64,000 nt of DNA from JACVCS01 sp038328575 (GTDB lineage Bacteria; Planctomycetota; Phycisphaerae; Phycisphaerales; UBA1924): assembly GCA_038328575.1 (NCBI GenBank), contig JBBQMD010000001.1, forward strand, positions 124,001 through 188,000, given 5' to 3'. A program made the translations under genes and the position numbers. Below, piece by piece: positions 26,405 to 34,869 of the stretch (the stretch's first letter is position 1; every line of letters starts with the position of its first letter). The notes beneath the pieces were generated by a model that was given only the letters and a program-made list of their open reading frames with translations, did not search any database and was not told the DNA's origin.

Positions 26405-28147
26405 CTAGACGCGCGCCTTTCGCAGCTTCGGATCGATCGCGTCGCGCAGGCTTTCGCCGATCAGGTTGTAGGACAGCGCCGTGAGAAAGATTGCCAGGCC
26501 GGGGATTGTCGCGAGCCACCAGAGGAACTGGCCGCTCTCGTCGGTCGAGCTGGCGAGCAATCGCCCCCAGCTCGCCTGCTCGGGCGGCCCAAGCGAGAGG
26601 AAGCTGAGGATGGCCTCGATCTGCACTGCGGCGGCGATCGCGAAGCTCGCGTCCACCAGCACTGGGGTGACGCCGTTGGGGAGCATGTGTCGAAACAGCA
26701 CGCTGCGCAGCGGGAGGCCGGCGGCCTGCGCCGCCTGGACGAAGTCCTGATCGCGCAAACGCATGAACTCTGCGCGGGTGAATCGGGCCGCGCCCGTCCA
26801 CGTCACGCACCCGATGATGGCCATCATGACGTAGGTGTTGCGCGGGAGCACTCCCGCGGCGACGATGAGAACGAACAGCACGGGGATCGCCATGAATATC
26901 TCGACGACGCGGAACAGGATCACGTCGAGCCATCCGCCGAAGTAGCCCATCAGTGCGCCGATGGTTACGCCGATGACGACCGCGATTCCGGTCGAGACCA
27001 GCCCGATGGAAATCGAGAGGCGGCAGGCGTGCATCATCTGGCTTAGCACGTCCTGGCCGAACTTGTCCGTGCCAGCTCGGAAGACGTGCTCGTTGTCACT
27101 TGGGAACTTGACACTCGCCTCGGCGATGAGGCGCGTTTCGTGCTCGGCGCGCACCCGGTCCGCGATCACTTCGCGAGCTTCTGCGTCGGCGTTGTCGATC
27201 GCGCGGCGGACGCCGGCTTCGGATCTTCCTGCCTCGCGTGCGGATTGCTCCGCGTCAATGCGTGCCCGAGTGATCGCGCCATCGCCCTGGGATGACTCGA
27301 CGGAGGCGGTTGTGAGAGATCTGAGCCCGCTTTGGACGTGGCGCGTCCGCAGCGGTGTCGTCGCGTCGCTGCCCGGGGGCAGCGTCTTCAGGTGTAACTC
27401 TCGCTGGCTTGGCGAAAACGGGACCAGCGTGTATGCCAGACGCGCTCCGCCGCCCTGCAGCGTGCGGTACTTCTCGAAGTTCTCCGGCGGGTTGGTGGGC
27501 GTGAGCACCACGATCGCGATTGCCGCGAAGGCGACAACGCCGCACCACGCAAAGCGTGCGGGCACAGAACGAAACGGAGACAGAAGCACGAACACGAATC
27601 CGGGAGTCGCGGACACCGCCAACATTTGGAGATCAAACTGCGGGTGCTGCCGCCACGCTGCGAGCCAGCCGACCACCTCGCGCTGCGCGAGCATGGAGAG
27701 AATGGCGTTTGCGATGCCGACGGTCAGCAGCCCTTGCAGAATGGCGGTGATGACCAGGGCGAGTTTGCCTCCGATGCTGAGCACGCCCTTGTCGCGGCGC
27801 GGGAGCGCGAGCATGATCGCCAGGAGCACCGAGCCCGCGATCAGCACCCAGTCAACGCCGGTGACCGACGCGAGCAGCGGCGAGGTGGTTCGCTGGGTTC
27901 CGTCGGCGAGGGTCATTGTCTGAACCCGCGGGTGCCCGCTGGCCAGCAGCGGCGCGAAGACCGCGAAGAACGAGATGATCCCGAGCCAGGTCAACGCCGC
28001 GATTGCGCGAGGCTGCCTGACGACCTGACCCCACGCATCGGCCCAGAAGCCCTTGGCCTCGCGCACGCCCATGCCCTGCATCAACTGCACGCCCGTGACG
28101 CTCTGCATCGCTGGTGTGGCGTCGGTTGTGCTCGCGGGGTTCGTCAT
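26405..28147 (-). CDS. ABC transporter permease, OppC type, with large membrane insertion
   Basis: A 580-residue inner-membrane permease, about twice the usual length. The first helix (TWLGIISFFAVFAPLLA, about 54-70) is normal for OppC. Next comes about 290 residues with four extra hydrophobic segments (about 100-116, 126-150, 178-192, 199-217) and a long charged stretch that looks helical. The conserved OppC core resumes at GTDKFGQDVLSQMM (about 359) and contains the EAA loop AAQAAGLPLRSVLFRHMLPN that contacts the ATPase. It ends NLIGESLRDAIDPKL as usual. The ATG at 28147 has AGGA 9-10 nt upstream. It is the fourth gene of the operon, between the OppB-type permease and the ATPase. What the insertion does is unknown. 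Confidence 0.88.
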   Translation of the reverse strand: MTNPASTTDATPAMQSVTGVQLMQGMGVREAKGFWADAWGQVVRQPRAIAALTWLGIISFFAVFAPLLASGHPRVQTMTLADGTQRTTSPLLASVTGVDWVLIAGSVLLAIMLALPRRDKGVLSIGGKLALVITAILQGLLTVGIANAILSMLAQREVVGWLAAWRQHPQFDLQMLAVSATPGFVFVLLSPFRSVPARFAWCGVVAFAAIAIVVLTPTNPPENFEKYRTLQGGGARLAYTLVPFSPSQRELHLKTLPPGSDATTPLRTRHVQSGLRSLTTASVESSQGDGAITRARIDAEQSAREAGRSEAGVRRAIDNADAEAREVIADRVRAEHETRLIAEASVKFPSDNEHVFRAGTDKFGQDVLSQMMHACRLSISIGLVSTGIAVVIGVTIGALMGYFGGWLDVILFRVVEIFMAIPVLFVLIVAAGVLPRNTYVMMAIIGCVTWTGAARFTRAEFMRLRDQDFVQAAQAAGLPLRSVLFRHMLPNGVTPVLVDASFAIAAAVQIEAILSFLSLGPPEQASWGRLLASSTDESGQFLWWLATIPGLAIFLTALSYNLIGESLRDAIDPKLRKARV

Positions 28148-28231
28148 CAATGGGTTCCTGTCCACGTGTCCATCTGCACTTGCAATCGATCGACGCTCGT
28201 CGCTTGGCTGAAGGTCGCGCTCGCGGCGACG

Positions 28232-29800
28232 CTACTTGTACGCGATGCGCGGGTCTGCCATGGCGTAGAGAATGTCCGCCAGCAGCAACGCCAGGATGTT
28301 CACCGCCGCGATGATCAGCGTGTTGGCCAGCAGCACCTCGCGATCGCGCAGCGCGATCGACTCAAGGATCATGGAGCCCATCCCCGGCACGCTGAAGATC
28401 TTCTCGATCACGACGCTGCCAGAGAGCATGGCGGGGAACACGCTGGCGAACATCGTGATCAGCGGCAGCAGACTGTTGCGCAGCACGTGGTGAAGTACGA
28501 CCGAGCGGTCGGCGACGCCCTTGGCCTTGGCGGTGCGGACAAAGTCAGCGCTGAAGTTCTCAAGCATCGCGGCCCGCGTCTGCTTGGCGAGCACGGCAAA
28601 GCCGCCGTAGACCAGACAGAGCACCGGCAGCGCGGCGTGCCAGAACATGTCAAGCAGGTATCCGCGTTGCCAGAGCCCGTCGGCATCAAAGCTGGGGAGG
28701 AAGCGCATGATCTCGACGGAGTTGTCGTGCAGGCCCGCGACCGGGAACCAGCCGAGATAGCGGTTGTCCGCGAGATACCCGATCGCCAGCACGCCCGCCC
28801 ACACGGTCGGCACGGACCAGAGCGCGACAACCACGCTTCCGACCAGGACGTCGGGCCACTCACCTTTGCGGATGGCCGAGAGCATGCCGCTGGGGATCGC
28901 GATGAGGTAGATGATCGGCAGCGCGATGAGGTTGAGCGTCATCGTCACCGGCAGGGCCTTGGCGATCATCTCGCTCACGCGGCGGCCGCTGGAGAAACTC
29001 TGGCCGAGGTCGGGTGTGCCGACGCTCAACAGCCCGGGGATCAACGGCACGCCGGCCTGCTCAAACAGGTTGGCGTCGAGCACCTCGCGCAACGTGTCGC
29101 GTGATGCCTGCGCCGCGTTGTGCAGGCCAATCAGGGCCCGCCCGTGCGCTTCCAGCGTGGCGTACACAGGCGACGACCGATCGTGCGGCAGCGCCTCAAG
29201 CGCGTCCGCATCACCGTTGCCCTTGTAATCAACGAGGTCCGGGCGATCAATCGCCTTGGCGTACTCGCCCAGCCGCTGCAAGAACTCTGCGCGTGCGCCG
29301 ACGTAGGCCAGGCGCGATTTGGCGTAGTTTTGCGAGGCCTCGCGATACGTGCGATCACGCAGCGCGAGCGAGTCGGTCGGCTTGGGCAGTTCCTGGACCA
29401 CCGCCGCACCCACCCCGGCCTGCCCGACGGACGAACCGGGCGTCGCGATCGAATCACCGAACCACCGCCACAGGGGCGGGGGCCTCAACTCTCGTGGGCC
29501 GCTCACAACCTCGCCGTTAGGCAACACCGTATTGCGGGCGCCGAACTTGACCGGGCTGATCCGCGAGAGCCACCGCAGGTACTGTATCGGGGCCGGGTCG
29601 TCCAGCCCGTAACGGTCTTCGAGATATGCCTCCGCCTCGGCCCGCGAAGCGCCGCCGCCGGCGTCGACGGTGCCGCCACTGCCGCGAAGCGCGGCCCCGA
29701 TGCCGCCGGGCGCCAGGGCCACGAGCATGAAGATCAAAAACGTGATCCCGATCAGCGTGGGGATCATGAGCAGGAGCCGTCGCAGAATGTATGTGGCCAT
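28232..29800 (-). CDS. ABC transporter permease, OppB type, with large extracytoplasmic insertion
   Basis: A 522-residue inner-membrane permease. It opens like every OppB: MATYILRRLLLMIPTLIGIT. After the first helix comes a soluble stretch from about residue 35 to 275 instead of the usual 70 or so. It begins with the normal AEAYLEDRYGLDDP but then carries about 180 extra residues, partly helical (SQNYAKSRLAYVGARAEFLQ). The core resumes at DLGQSFSSGRRVSEMIAKAL and contains the EAA loop TAKAKGVADRSVVLHHVLRN. A GAGGAG lies 6 nt before the ATG at 29800. It is the third gene of the operon, 58 bp after the substrate-binding protein. Confidence 0.9.
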   Translation of the reverse strand: MATYILRRLLLMIPTLIGITFLIFMLVALAPGGIGAALRGSGGTVDAGGGASRAEAEAYLEDRYGLDDPAPIQYLRWLSRISPVKFGARNTVLPNGEVVSGPRELRPPPLWRWFGDSIATPGSSVGQAGVGAAVVQELPKPTDSLALRDRTYREASQNYAKSRLAYVGARAEFLQRLGEYAKAIDRPDLVDYKGNGDADALEALPHDRSSPVYATLEAHGRALIGLHNAAQASRDTLREVLDANLFEQAGVPLIPGLLSVGTPDLGQSFSSGRRVSEMIAKALPVTMTLNLIALPIIYLIAIPSGMLSAIRKGEWPDVLVGSVVVALWSVPTVWAGVLAIGYLADNRYLGWFPVAGLHDNSVEIMRFLPSFDADGLWQRGYLLDMFWHAALPVLCLVYGGFAVLAKQTRAAMLENFSADFVRTAKAKGVADRSVVLHHVLRNSLLPLITMFASVFPAMLSGSVVIEKIFSVPGMGSMILESIALRDREVLLANTLIIAAVNILALLLADILYAMADPRIAYK

Positions 29801-29858
29801 GCGACGCTCCTCAGACAAGACCCGACCTCGATGATTGCGAGCGTCGGGCCACTCCCGC

Positions 29859-31790
29859 TCACGGCTCGCGCGCGGCTCCGCCACCGATCAGGAAGAACTC
29901 CGGCACCTTGATCCCGCTGTTGTACGCCTGAAAGTTGCCGACGCGCCGGCTGACGAGTCGAAGCCAGGGCAGCTCGGCGAGCGGGGTGTATGGCTGATCC
30001 TGATGCCAAAGGCGATGAAACTCGTGCCAACCCTTGGCGCGTTCGGCGTCGTCGAGCGTCTTCTCCGCTTGCTTGATCGCCTCGTCGGCTTGCTCGTTGC
30101 GCCACTGCGCGAAGTTGTCGCCGGTGCCCTCGATCGACTTGATGGACCAGAGCTGCGTCGGGTTCGGCTCCGGCACGCTCGCGGACCAGGCGAACGTCAT
30201 CGCGTCAAAGTCGCGCCGGTCGAGCCGGCTCTGGGTCAGCGACCAGTCGATCGGATCCAGCTCGCAGATGATGCCGAACTTGGCACATTGATCTTTGACG
30301 TACGTCACGGTCTGGGCCGTCGTCTCGCTGCCCTGCGAGTAGGTGAGCTGGAAGACGAAGCGCGTGCCGGACTCGTTCTCGAGCACCCCGTCGTTGTTGC
30401 GGTCGATCCACCCCGCCTCGGTGAGCAGCCGGCGGGCCTCGTCCGGCTGGTAGGGCAGCGGCTTGACGTCCGGCGCCGCCATCGGCGTGACCGTGCCGAA
30501 CGGCCCGGTGGCGACGCGCGCCGAGCCGTTGTAGATATCGCGGACGATGCGCTCGCGATCGATCAGGTGGGTCATGGCGCGCCGGACGCGAGGATCGGCG
30601 AACGGGGTCAGCCGCTGACCGGAGCGTTTGCCGTTCTGCCAGGCGATGAACGACCAACCGCCCTGGACGTTGAACCATTTTACTGCGCGATTGGTGCGGT
30701 TGAACGTTGTGTCGTCGAGCACGCTGTCAAACTGAGGAGTCGTGGGACGGGCCATGTCGGCTTCGCCGTTGGTGAACGAGGTGAAGCGGGATTTGCTGTC
30801 CTGGATGATCTTGTACCGCAGTTTGTCGATGGCGGGGCGCTGACCCCAGTAGTTCTCGTTGCGCACCAGCACGATGTCGTCAGGCGGCGTCCACTGGTCC
30901 TGCGGGTTCATGCGCTCCATGCGGTACGGGCCAGAGCCCATCACCAGGCCGGTGGAGTTGTTGATCTGCGCCGGCGTCAAGGAGGCGTAGAAGTGCTTGG
31001 GGACGATCGGCATCGTCAACGCCTGCGAGATGTTGTCATATCGCGACTGCTTGAAGCGGAACTCGACGACCTTCGGGCTGATGACCTCGACGGTCTCGGG
31101 CGCGAAGTACTGGCCGCGAAACCGGTCGGCTTGGATCTCGCTGTTCCAGATGAAATCGTGATATGTGAACTTCACGTCCTCAGCGCCGAGGTCGTGCCCG
31201 TCGCTGAATCTGGCTTGGGCGCGGATCTTGACGCGGAGCCACATTCCCTGTGGATCAACCTGCCACGCCTCTGCGAGGGTGTGCTCCAGGCGGAGCGACA
31301 TCGGGGCGTAGCGCCCGAGTGTTTCAACGATCTCGTCGTTGACGTAGCGCCCGTAGGTGTCGCCATAGCGATAGGGCGTGATGACCGCGGGTCGGCCCTC
31401 GAAGATGATGGTCATCTCGCCACCCTCGGCGAACTGGGCGTCACGATTGGGGTCGGTCTCGAACAGGGAATCGCGCGACCACGCCACCGGCACGCCCGGG
31501 CGGGCCCAAGACTCATCTCGCGCCGCGCCGGATGTAGGCGCGGGCAGCGGAGCCACCGGCCCCGACGAGCTGGCACCTGCCGGTCGAGCCGGGGCACGCT
31601 CTGGCGCGCGAGACTCCACTGTTCGCTGCAAGCTGCTGACCTGCGACGCCAGGGCCTTGATATCTCCCTGCACCCGCTCGTTCTGATCCCACAAGCGGTC
31701 GCGCTGCACCATCGACAAAAACACCCCGAGGCCGATCAGCCCGACCATGATCAGGAGCACGAAATCCTTGACTGTCCAGCGGTTGTTCAT
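29859..31790 (-). CDS. Membrane-anchored peptide-type substrate-binding protein (SBP family 5)
   Basis: A 643-residue solute-binding protein of the OppA/DppA family (SBP_bac_5). It is held by an N-terminal membrane helix (FVLLIMVGLIGLGVFLSMV) and not by a lipobox. The helix is followed by a short coiled coil (QNERVQGDIKALASQVSSLQ) and a Pro/Ala linker, which would lift the binding domain off the membrane. Family features: LEHTLAEAWQVDPQG, SDGHDLGAEDVKFTYHDFIW, YRMERMNPQDQW and the late SWSxxxPEPNP-like ASVPEPNPTQLWS. The ligand may be a peptide, sugar or nickel complex; this cannot be told. A small palindrome lies just upstream. Confidence 0.88.
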   Translation of the reverse strand: MNNRWTVKDFVLLIMVGLIGLGVFLSMVQRDRLWDQNERVQGDIKALASQVSSLQRTVESRAPERAPARPAGASSSGPVAPLPAPTSGAARDESWARPGVPVAWSRDSLFETDPNRDAQFAEGGEMTIIFEGRPAVITPYRYGDTYGRYVNDEIVETLGRYAPMSLRLEHTLAEAWQVDPQGMWLRVKIRAQARFSDGHDLGAEDVKFTYHDFIWNSEIQADRFRGQYFAPETVEVISPKVVEFRFKQSRYDNISQALTMPIVPKHFYASLTPAQINNSTGLVMGSGPYRMERMNPQDQWTPPDDIVLVRNENYWGQRPAIDKLRYKIIQDSKSRFTSFTNGEADMARPTTPQFDSVLDDTTFNRTNRAVKWFNVQGGWSFIAWQNGKRSGQRLTPFADPRVRRAMTHLIDRERIVRDIYNGSARVATGPFGTVTPMAAPDVKPLPYQPDEARRLLTEAGWIDRNNDGVLENESGTRFVFQLTYSQGSETTAQTVTYVKDQCAKFGIICELDPIDWSLTQSRLDRRDFDAMTFAWSASVPEPNPTQLWSIKSIEGTGDNFAQWRNEQADEAIKQAEKTLDDAERAKGWHEFHRLWHQDQPYTPLAELPWLRLVSRRVGNFQAYNSGIKVPEFFLIGGGAAREP

Positions 31791-31796
31791 GGATCA

Positions 31797-31812
31797 CTCA
31801 TTGACAAATGAG
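31797..31812. promoter_or_regulatory. Short palindrome upstream of the substrate-binding protein gene
   Basis: CTCATT-GACA-AATGAG, a perfect 6-bp inverted repeat centred about 15 nt upstream of the ATG at 31790. It may be an operator or a small hairpin affecting translation. No ribosome site is visible here. Confidence 0.3.
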
Positions 31813-31873
31813 ACATCATGGTATCGGCCCGCCTCACCGGCTGCACGCTTCTCACAACGAATCCGAGGCTCTT

Positions 31874-33184
31874 TCACCTGGCCCGACGGCGCGGGTCCAT
31901 CGCCTCGCGCAGCGCTTCACCCATCATGTTCAGCGACAGCAACGTTACTCCCAGCAGAAGACACGGGAAGACTAGCAACCACCAGTTGCTGTGCACTGTG
32001 TTCAGCTCCGCCAACCCGTCGGATGCAAGGTTTCCCCAGCTTGGCAGCGGCGGTTTCACGCCGATCCCCAGAAAACTCAAAAATGACTCCTGCAAGATTG
32101 CCTGTGGGACCGTCAGCGTCGCATACACGATGATCGGCCCCGTCAGGTTCGGGAGTAGATGCCGAAAAAACACCCGATGCAGCGGTATCCCGAGGGCTCG
32201 AGCCGCCTCCATGAATGGTTGCTCGCGCAGGCTCAGCACCTGCCCGCGGATCACTCGCGCCAGCGTCAGCCACGAGACCCCGCCTATCGCCAGCAAGAGC
32301 GTGAGCAGGTCGAGGCGCGTGCGTGCCCCATCGCTGAGGATGACCGGCTCGAACCTTCCTGTCGCGTCGGCTTTGGACTCCAGATCGGCCCGCAGCGCCT
32401 TGTCTTGGCTGAGCATCCGGCCCGCCTCGGCGGCCCCGGGCTTCCAGCCTCGATCAATCGCTACCAACTGGGCCTGCTCGCGGATCCACTTCTCCTTGGC
32501 CTGCGAGCGGCTGGTCAGCTCGTCAATCATCGCGTCTGAAGCCACCGCCAGCAGCACTACCAGCAACACATAGGGCAGACCGTACAGCACGTCCACGATC
32601 CGCATCATCACGTCGTCGACCCGCCCGCCGAGGTATCCGGCGATCGCCCCGTACATCGTGCCGACAAACACCGAGATCGCGGCCGCCGCGATGCCGATTC
32701 CAAGGGAAATCGCGCCGCCAGCCAGCACGCGGGCCGTCACGTCTCGCCCGAGCACATCCGTGCCCATGAGGTACATCGGGCGCGCGGCCTCCCGCTGTTC
32801 GACCGTAGGGGTAAACCCGCTCTGCACGAGGCTCGCGGGCGAGATCGCGCGACGATCCGCCTCGCGCCGCACGGCGAGATTCTCGGTGAGGTCGTCAAAC
32901 CGCTGACGCTCGAGCGCTTTGTGCGACCAATAGGAGGGCGGCAGCCGCAGCCCCGCGCGCTCCTGATGCTCGATCGGTGCTACCAGCGGGCGCGACGCTT
33001 CTGGTAGATACGCAAATCCCGTCGGCGTCATCCGCCCCAGCGTCCAAGGCAGCGACCCCAGGCACATCAGCACCATCACGCCCAGCACCGTCACGCCGAT
33101 CAGCCCGGCGGTGTTGCGGCGCAGGATGTCCCATGCGCCCGCGGCGCGTGTAAAACCGATTGTCGGTGGCGTGGGTTCGGCCAT
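31874..33184 (-). CDS. ABC transporter permease, OppC type, first gene of the operon
   Basis: A 436-residue second OppC-type permease. First helix TAGLIGVTVLGVMVLMCLG, then a soluble stretch of about 120 residues, then the core starting MGTDVLGRDVTARVLAGG. A second insertion of about 70 charged residues (from DELTSRSQAKEKWIREQ to SDGARTRLD) separates the middle helices. The EAA loop is EAARALGIPLHRVFFRHLLPN, cut here to its core, and the end is MMGEALREAMDPRRR. It leads the five-gene operon. TACGCT ends 8 nt before its ATG at 33184, and no ribosome site is visible. An OppC-type gene placed before the binding protein, besides the usual OppB-OppC pair, is unusual. Confidence 0.88.
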   Translation of the reverse strand: MAEPTPPTIGFTRAAGAWDILRRNTAGLIGVTVLGVMVLMCLGSLPWTLGRMTPTGFAYLPEASRPLVAPIEHQERAGLRLPPSYWSHKALERQRFDDLTENLAVRREADRRAISPASLVQSGFTPTVEQREAARPMYLMGTDVLGRDVTARVLAGGAISLGIGIAAAAISVFVGTMYGAIAGYLGGRVDDVMMRIVDVLYGLPYVLLVVLLAVASDAMIDELTSRSQAKEKWIREQAQLVAIDRGWKPGAAEAGRMLSQDKALRADLESKADATGRFEPVILSDGARTRLDLLTLLLAIGGVSWLTLARVIRGQVLSLREQPFMEAARALGIPLHRVFFRHLLPNLTGPIIVYATLTVPQAILQESFLSFLGIGVKPPLPSWGNLASDGLAELNTVHSNWWLLVFPCLLLGVTLLSLNMMGEALREAMDPRRRAR

Positions 33185-33274
33185 GGACGGTCAGCGTACG
33201 CGAAGTTCGCGCGGGCTGCGCCGCGAGCGGCGAGCTGCATCTGGGACACATGCCGCCAAAGAGACATCCGCCGC

Positions 33275-34723
33275 TCACCCCGCTCGCCACAGGTTGCCGT
33301 CTCGGATCACGGGGCGGTACAGCGTGTCGCGTTCCACTGGGGTGAAGCCCGCCTCGCGGATCGCTTTCTTGAGCGTCCAGACGCTGACTTCCTGGTGCGT
33401 GCTGCTGCCGCCGACCTTGGTGATGTCGTACCACACGACGGTGCCGTCGAGGTCGTCGGCGCCGGATTGCAGCATGAGCTGGGCCATCGGCAGGGTCTGC
33501 ATGATCCAGAACGCCTTGACGTGCGGGAAGTTATCGAGCATCAAGCGCGCGATGGCCAGCGTGCGCAAGTTTTCAAGCCCCATCGGCCCTGAGAGGTGTT
33601 CAAGGGCAGAGCCGTCAGGAAAGAACGGCAGCGGGATGATGGTCTGGAAGTACCCAGATTGCGAAGCGGCGGCGTGCGCTGAGCCGTCGGTGGTTGATCG
33701 AGCCGAGGGCGATCCGAAGGCCAAGTGCTCTGGCAGAGGTGTGCCCGGGCGCGTCAGCGTGATCACCGGCACGTCCGCGCCTTCATCACCTGAGTATCCC
33801 AAGTGACCGGACTCCGCCTGCGACTGAGACGCTTCGTCGCGCTGCGACTGTGTGGTTTTCCCGGAGTACCCCATCCGCAGGAGCGCTCGATCCTGGGCCC
33901 TGCGCAGCATGTCCATATGGACGAGGCGGTCGTGGCGTTGTTCGATATGGCCGTAGAGGATCGTGGCGTTGGTGTTGAGCCCGAGTTCGTGGGCGACGCG
34001 ATGGACGTCGAGCCAGACGTCGGATCGGATCTTGCCCTTGAAGGCCTCATCGTGGATGCGGTCGTCAAAGACCTCGGCGCCGCCGCCGGGCAGGGAGCCA
34101 AGGCCTGCGTCCTTCAGCTCGCGGAGCACATGCCGGATGCCCGCGGCGCGGTCTCTTACGTTGTAGACCTTCGCGATCTTGGCCAGGTGCACGATCTCCA
34201 CGGCGGTAAACGCCTTGACGTTCAGCTCGCTCCCGAGCGAACGCGCGGTATCGCGGATTGTGCTCACAAGCTCCGGGTAGTACGACCACGGCAGGTACGG
34301 ATGCAGTCCGCCCACGCAGTGCATCTCCGTCGCGCCGTTCTGAACGGCCTCTGCGACCTGGGCTTTGACATAGGCCATGTCGCGGGTGTACGCGCCGGGG
34401 TCGTCCTTCTTGCGGTAGAACTCGCAGAACTTGCAGGAGAGCGCGCAGACGTTTGAGTAGTTCAGGTGGCGGTTGACGTTGTAGAACGCAACGTCCCCGT
34501 GCAGGCGGCGGCGGACCTTGTCGGCCAGTTGCAGCACTGTCCAGATGTCAGGCGTAGAGAAGAGCAGTTCGCCGTCGTCCAGAGACAGCCGCTCCCCGGC
34601 CTCGACCTTCGCGGCGATGGCGCCTAATCGCGGATCGACCGCCGGGCTCGACGAAGCCTTGGGCATCGGCACGCTTGCGCGGGGTGGATTCGCGGATTCA
34701 GAACCGAGGACGCCAGTGGGCAT
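33275..34723 (-). CDS. mqnE: Aminofutalosine synthase MqnE (radical SAM), with internal insertion
   Basis: Radical SAM enzyme of the futalosine menaquinone pathway, joining a SAM-derived adenosyl radical to 3-[(1-carboxyvinyl)oxy]benzoate to give aminofutalosine. The iron-sulfur motif CALSCKFC gives C93, C97 and C100. NVNRHLNYSNVC, GGLHPYLPWSYY, TAVEI, LPGGGAEVFDDRIH and IPLPFFPDGSALEHLSGP fit MqnE better than MqnC or CofH. At 482 residues it is about 100 longer than usual; residues about 281-356 (33656-33883) are a low-complexity insertion in a loop between conserved segments. The ATG at 34723 is 5 nt after a TTGAAA-17-TAGCAT promoter, hence leaderless. No other mqn gene is nearby. Confidence 0.88.
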   Translation of the reverse strand: MPTGVLGSESANPPRASVPMPKASSSPAVDPRLGAIAAKVEAGERLSLDDGELLFSTPDIWTVLQLADKVRRRLHGDVAFYNVNRHLNYSNVCALSCKFCEFYRKKDDPGAYTRDMAYVKAQVAEAVQNGATEMHCVGGLHPYLPWSYYPELVSTIRDTARSLGSELNVKAFTAVEIVHLAKIAKVYNVRDRAAGIRHVLRELKDAGLGSLPGGGAEVFDDRIHDEAFKGKIRSDVWLDVHRVAHELGLNTNATILYGHIEQRHDRLVHMDMLRRAQDRALLRMGYSGKTTQSQRDEASQSQAESGHLGYSGDEGADVPVITLTRPGTPLPEHLAFGSPSARSTTDGSAHAAASQSGYFQTIIPLPFFPDGSALEHLSGPMGLENLRTLAIARLMLDNFPHVKAFWIMQTLPMAQLMLQSGADDLDGTVVWYDITKVGGSSTHQEVSVWTLKKAIREAGFTPVERDTLYRPVIRDGNLWRAG

Positions 34724-34728
34724 GACGA

Positions 34729-34757
34729 ATGCTACACGCGCCGTCGCGAGTTTTCAA
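34729..34757 (-). promoter_or_regulatory. mqnE promoter giving a leaderless mRNA
   Basis: On the minus strand: TTGAAA (34752-34757), 17-bp spacer, TAGCAT (34729-34734), then 5 nt to the ATG at 34723. The expected transcription start falls on or next to the start codon. The -35 lies within an inverted-repeat array. Confidence 0.6.
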
Positions 34758-34776
34758 TGAATATTGAAAGTTCAAT
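34752..34776. promoter_or_regulatory. Operator-like inverted-repeat array over the mqnE -35
   Basis: TTTCAAT-GAAT-ATTGAAA (34752-34769) is a perfect 7-bp dyad, and a third half-site TTCAAT follows at 34771-34776 in the order TTCAAT/ATTGAA/TTCAAT. It covers the -35 TTGAAA. It looks like a repressor or activator site for mqnE; the regulator is unknown. Confidence 0.5.
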
Positions 34777-34805
34777 GCGTTGGGTGTGATTCCGATGAAA
34801 TGCAC

Positions 34806-34839
34806 AAAAAAACGACCCCGCGATGGGCGCGGGGTCGTT
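34806..34839 (-). terminator. Rho-independent terminator of dnaK
   Basis: A perfect 12-bp stem AACGACCCCGCG / CGCGGGGTCGTT with a 5-nt loop. Read from the minus strand it is followed by a T-run (A-run at 34806-34812 on the plus strand). It lies 31 bp beyond the dnaK stop codon. Confidence 0.92.
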
Positions 34840-34869
34840 GTGCAATCTCGGTCCACCGGCGACTGCCGA

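Noticed and set aside
25236..26933. A 565-codon version of the OppD-type gene starting at 26933
   Set aside because: The first 180 residues are Arg/Pro-rich nonsense overlapping the permease gene in another frame. The ABC protein starts at the ATG at 26393.
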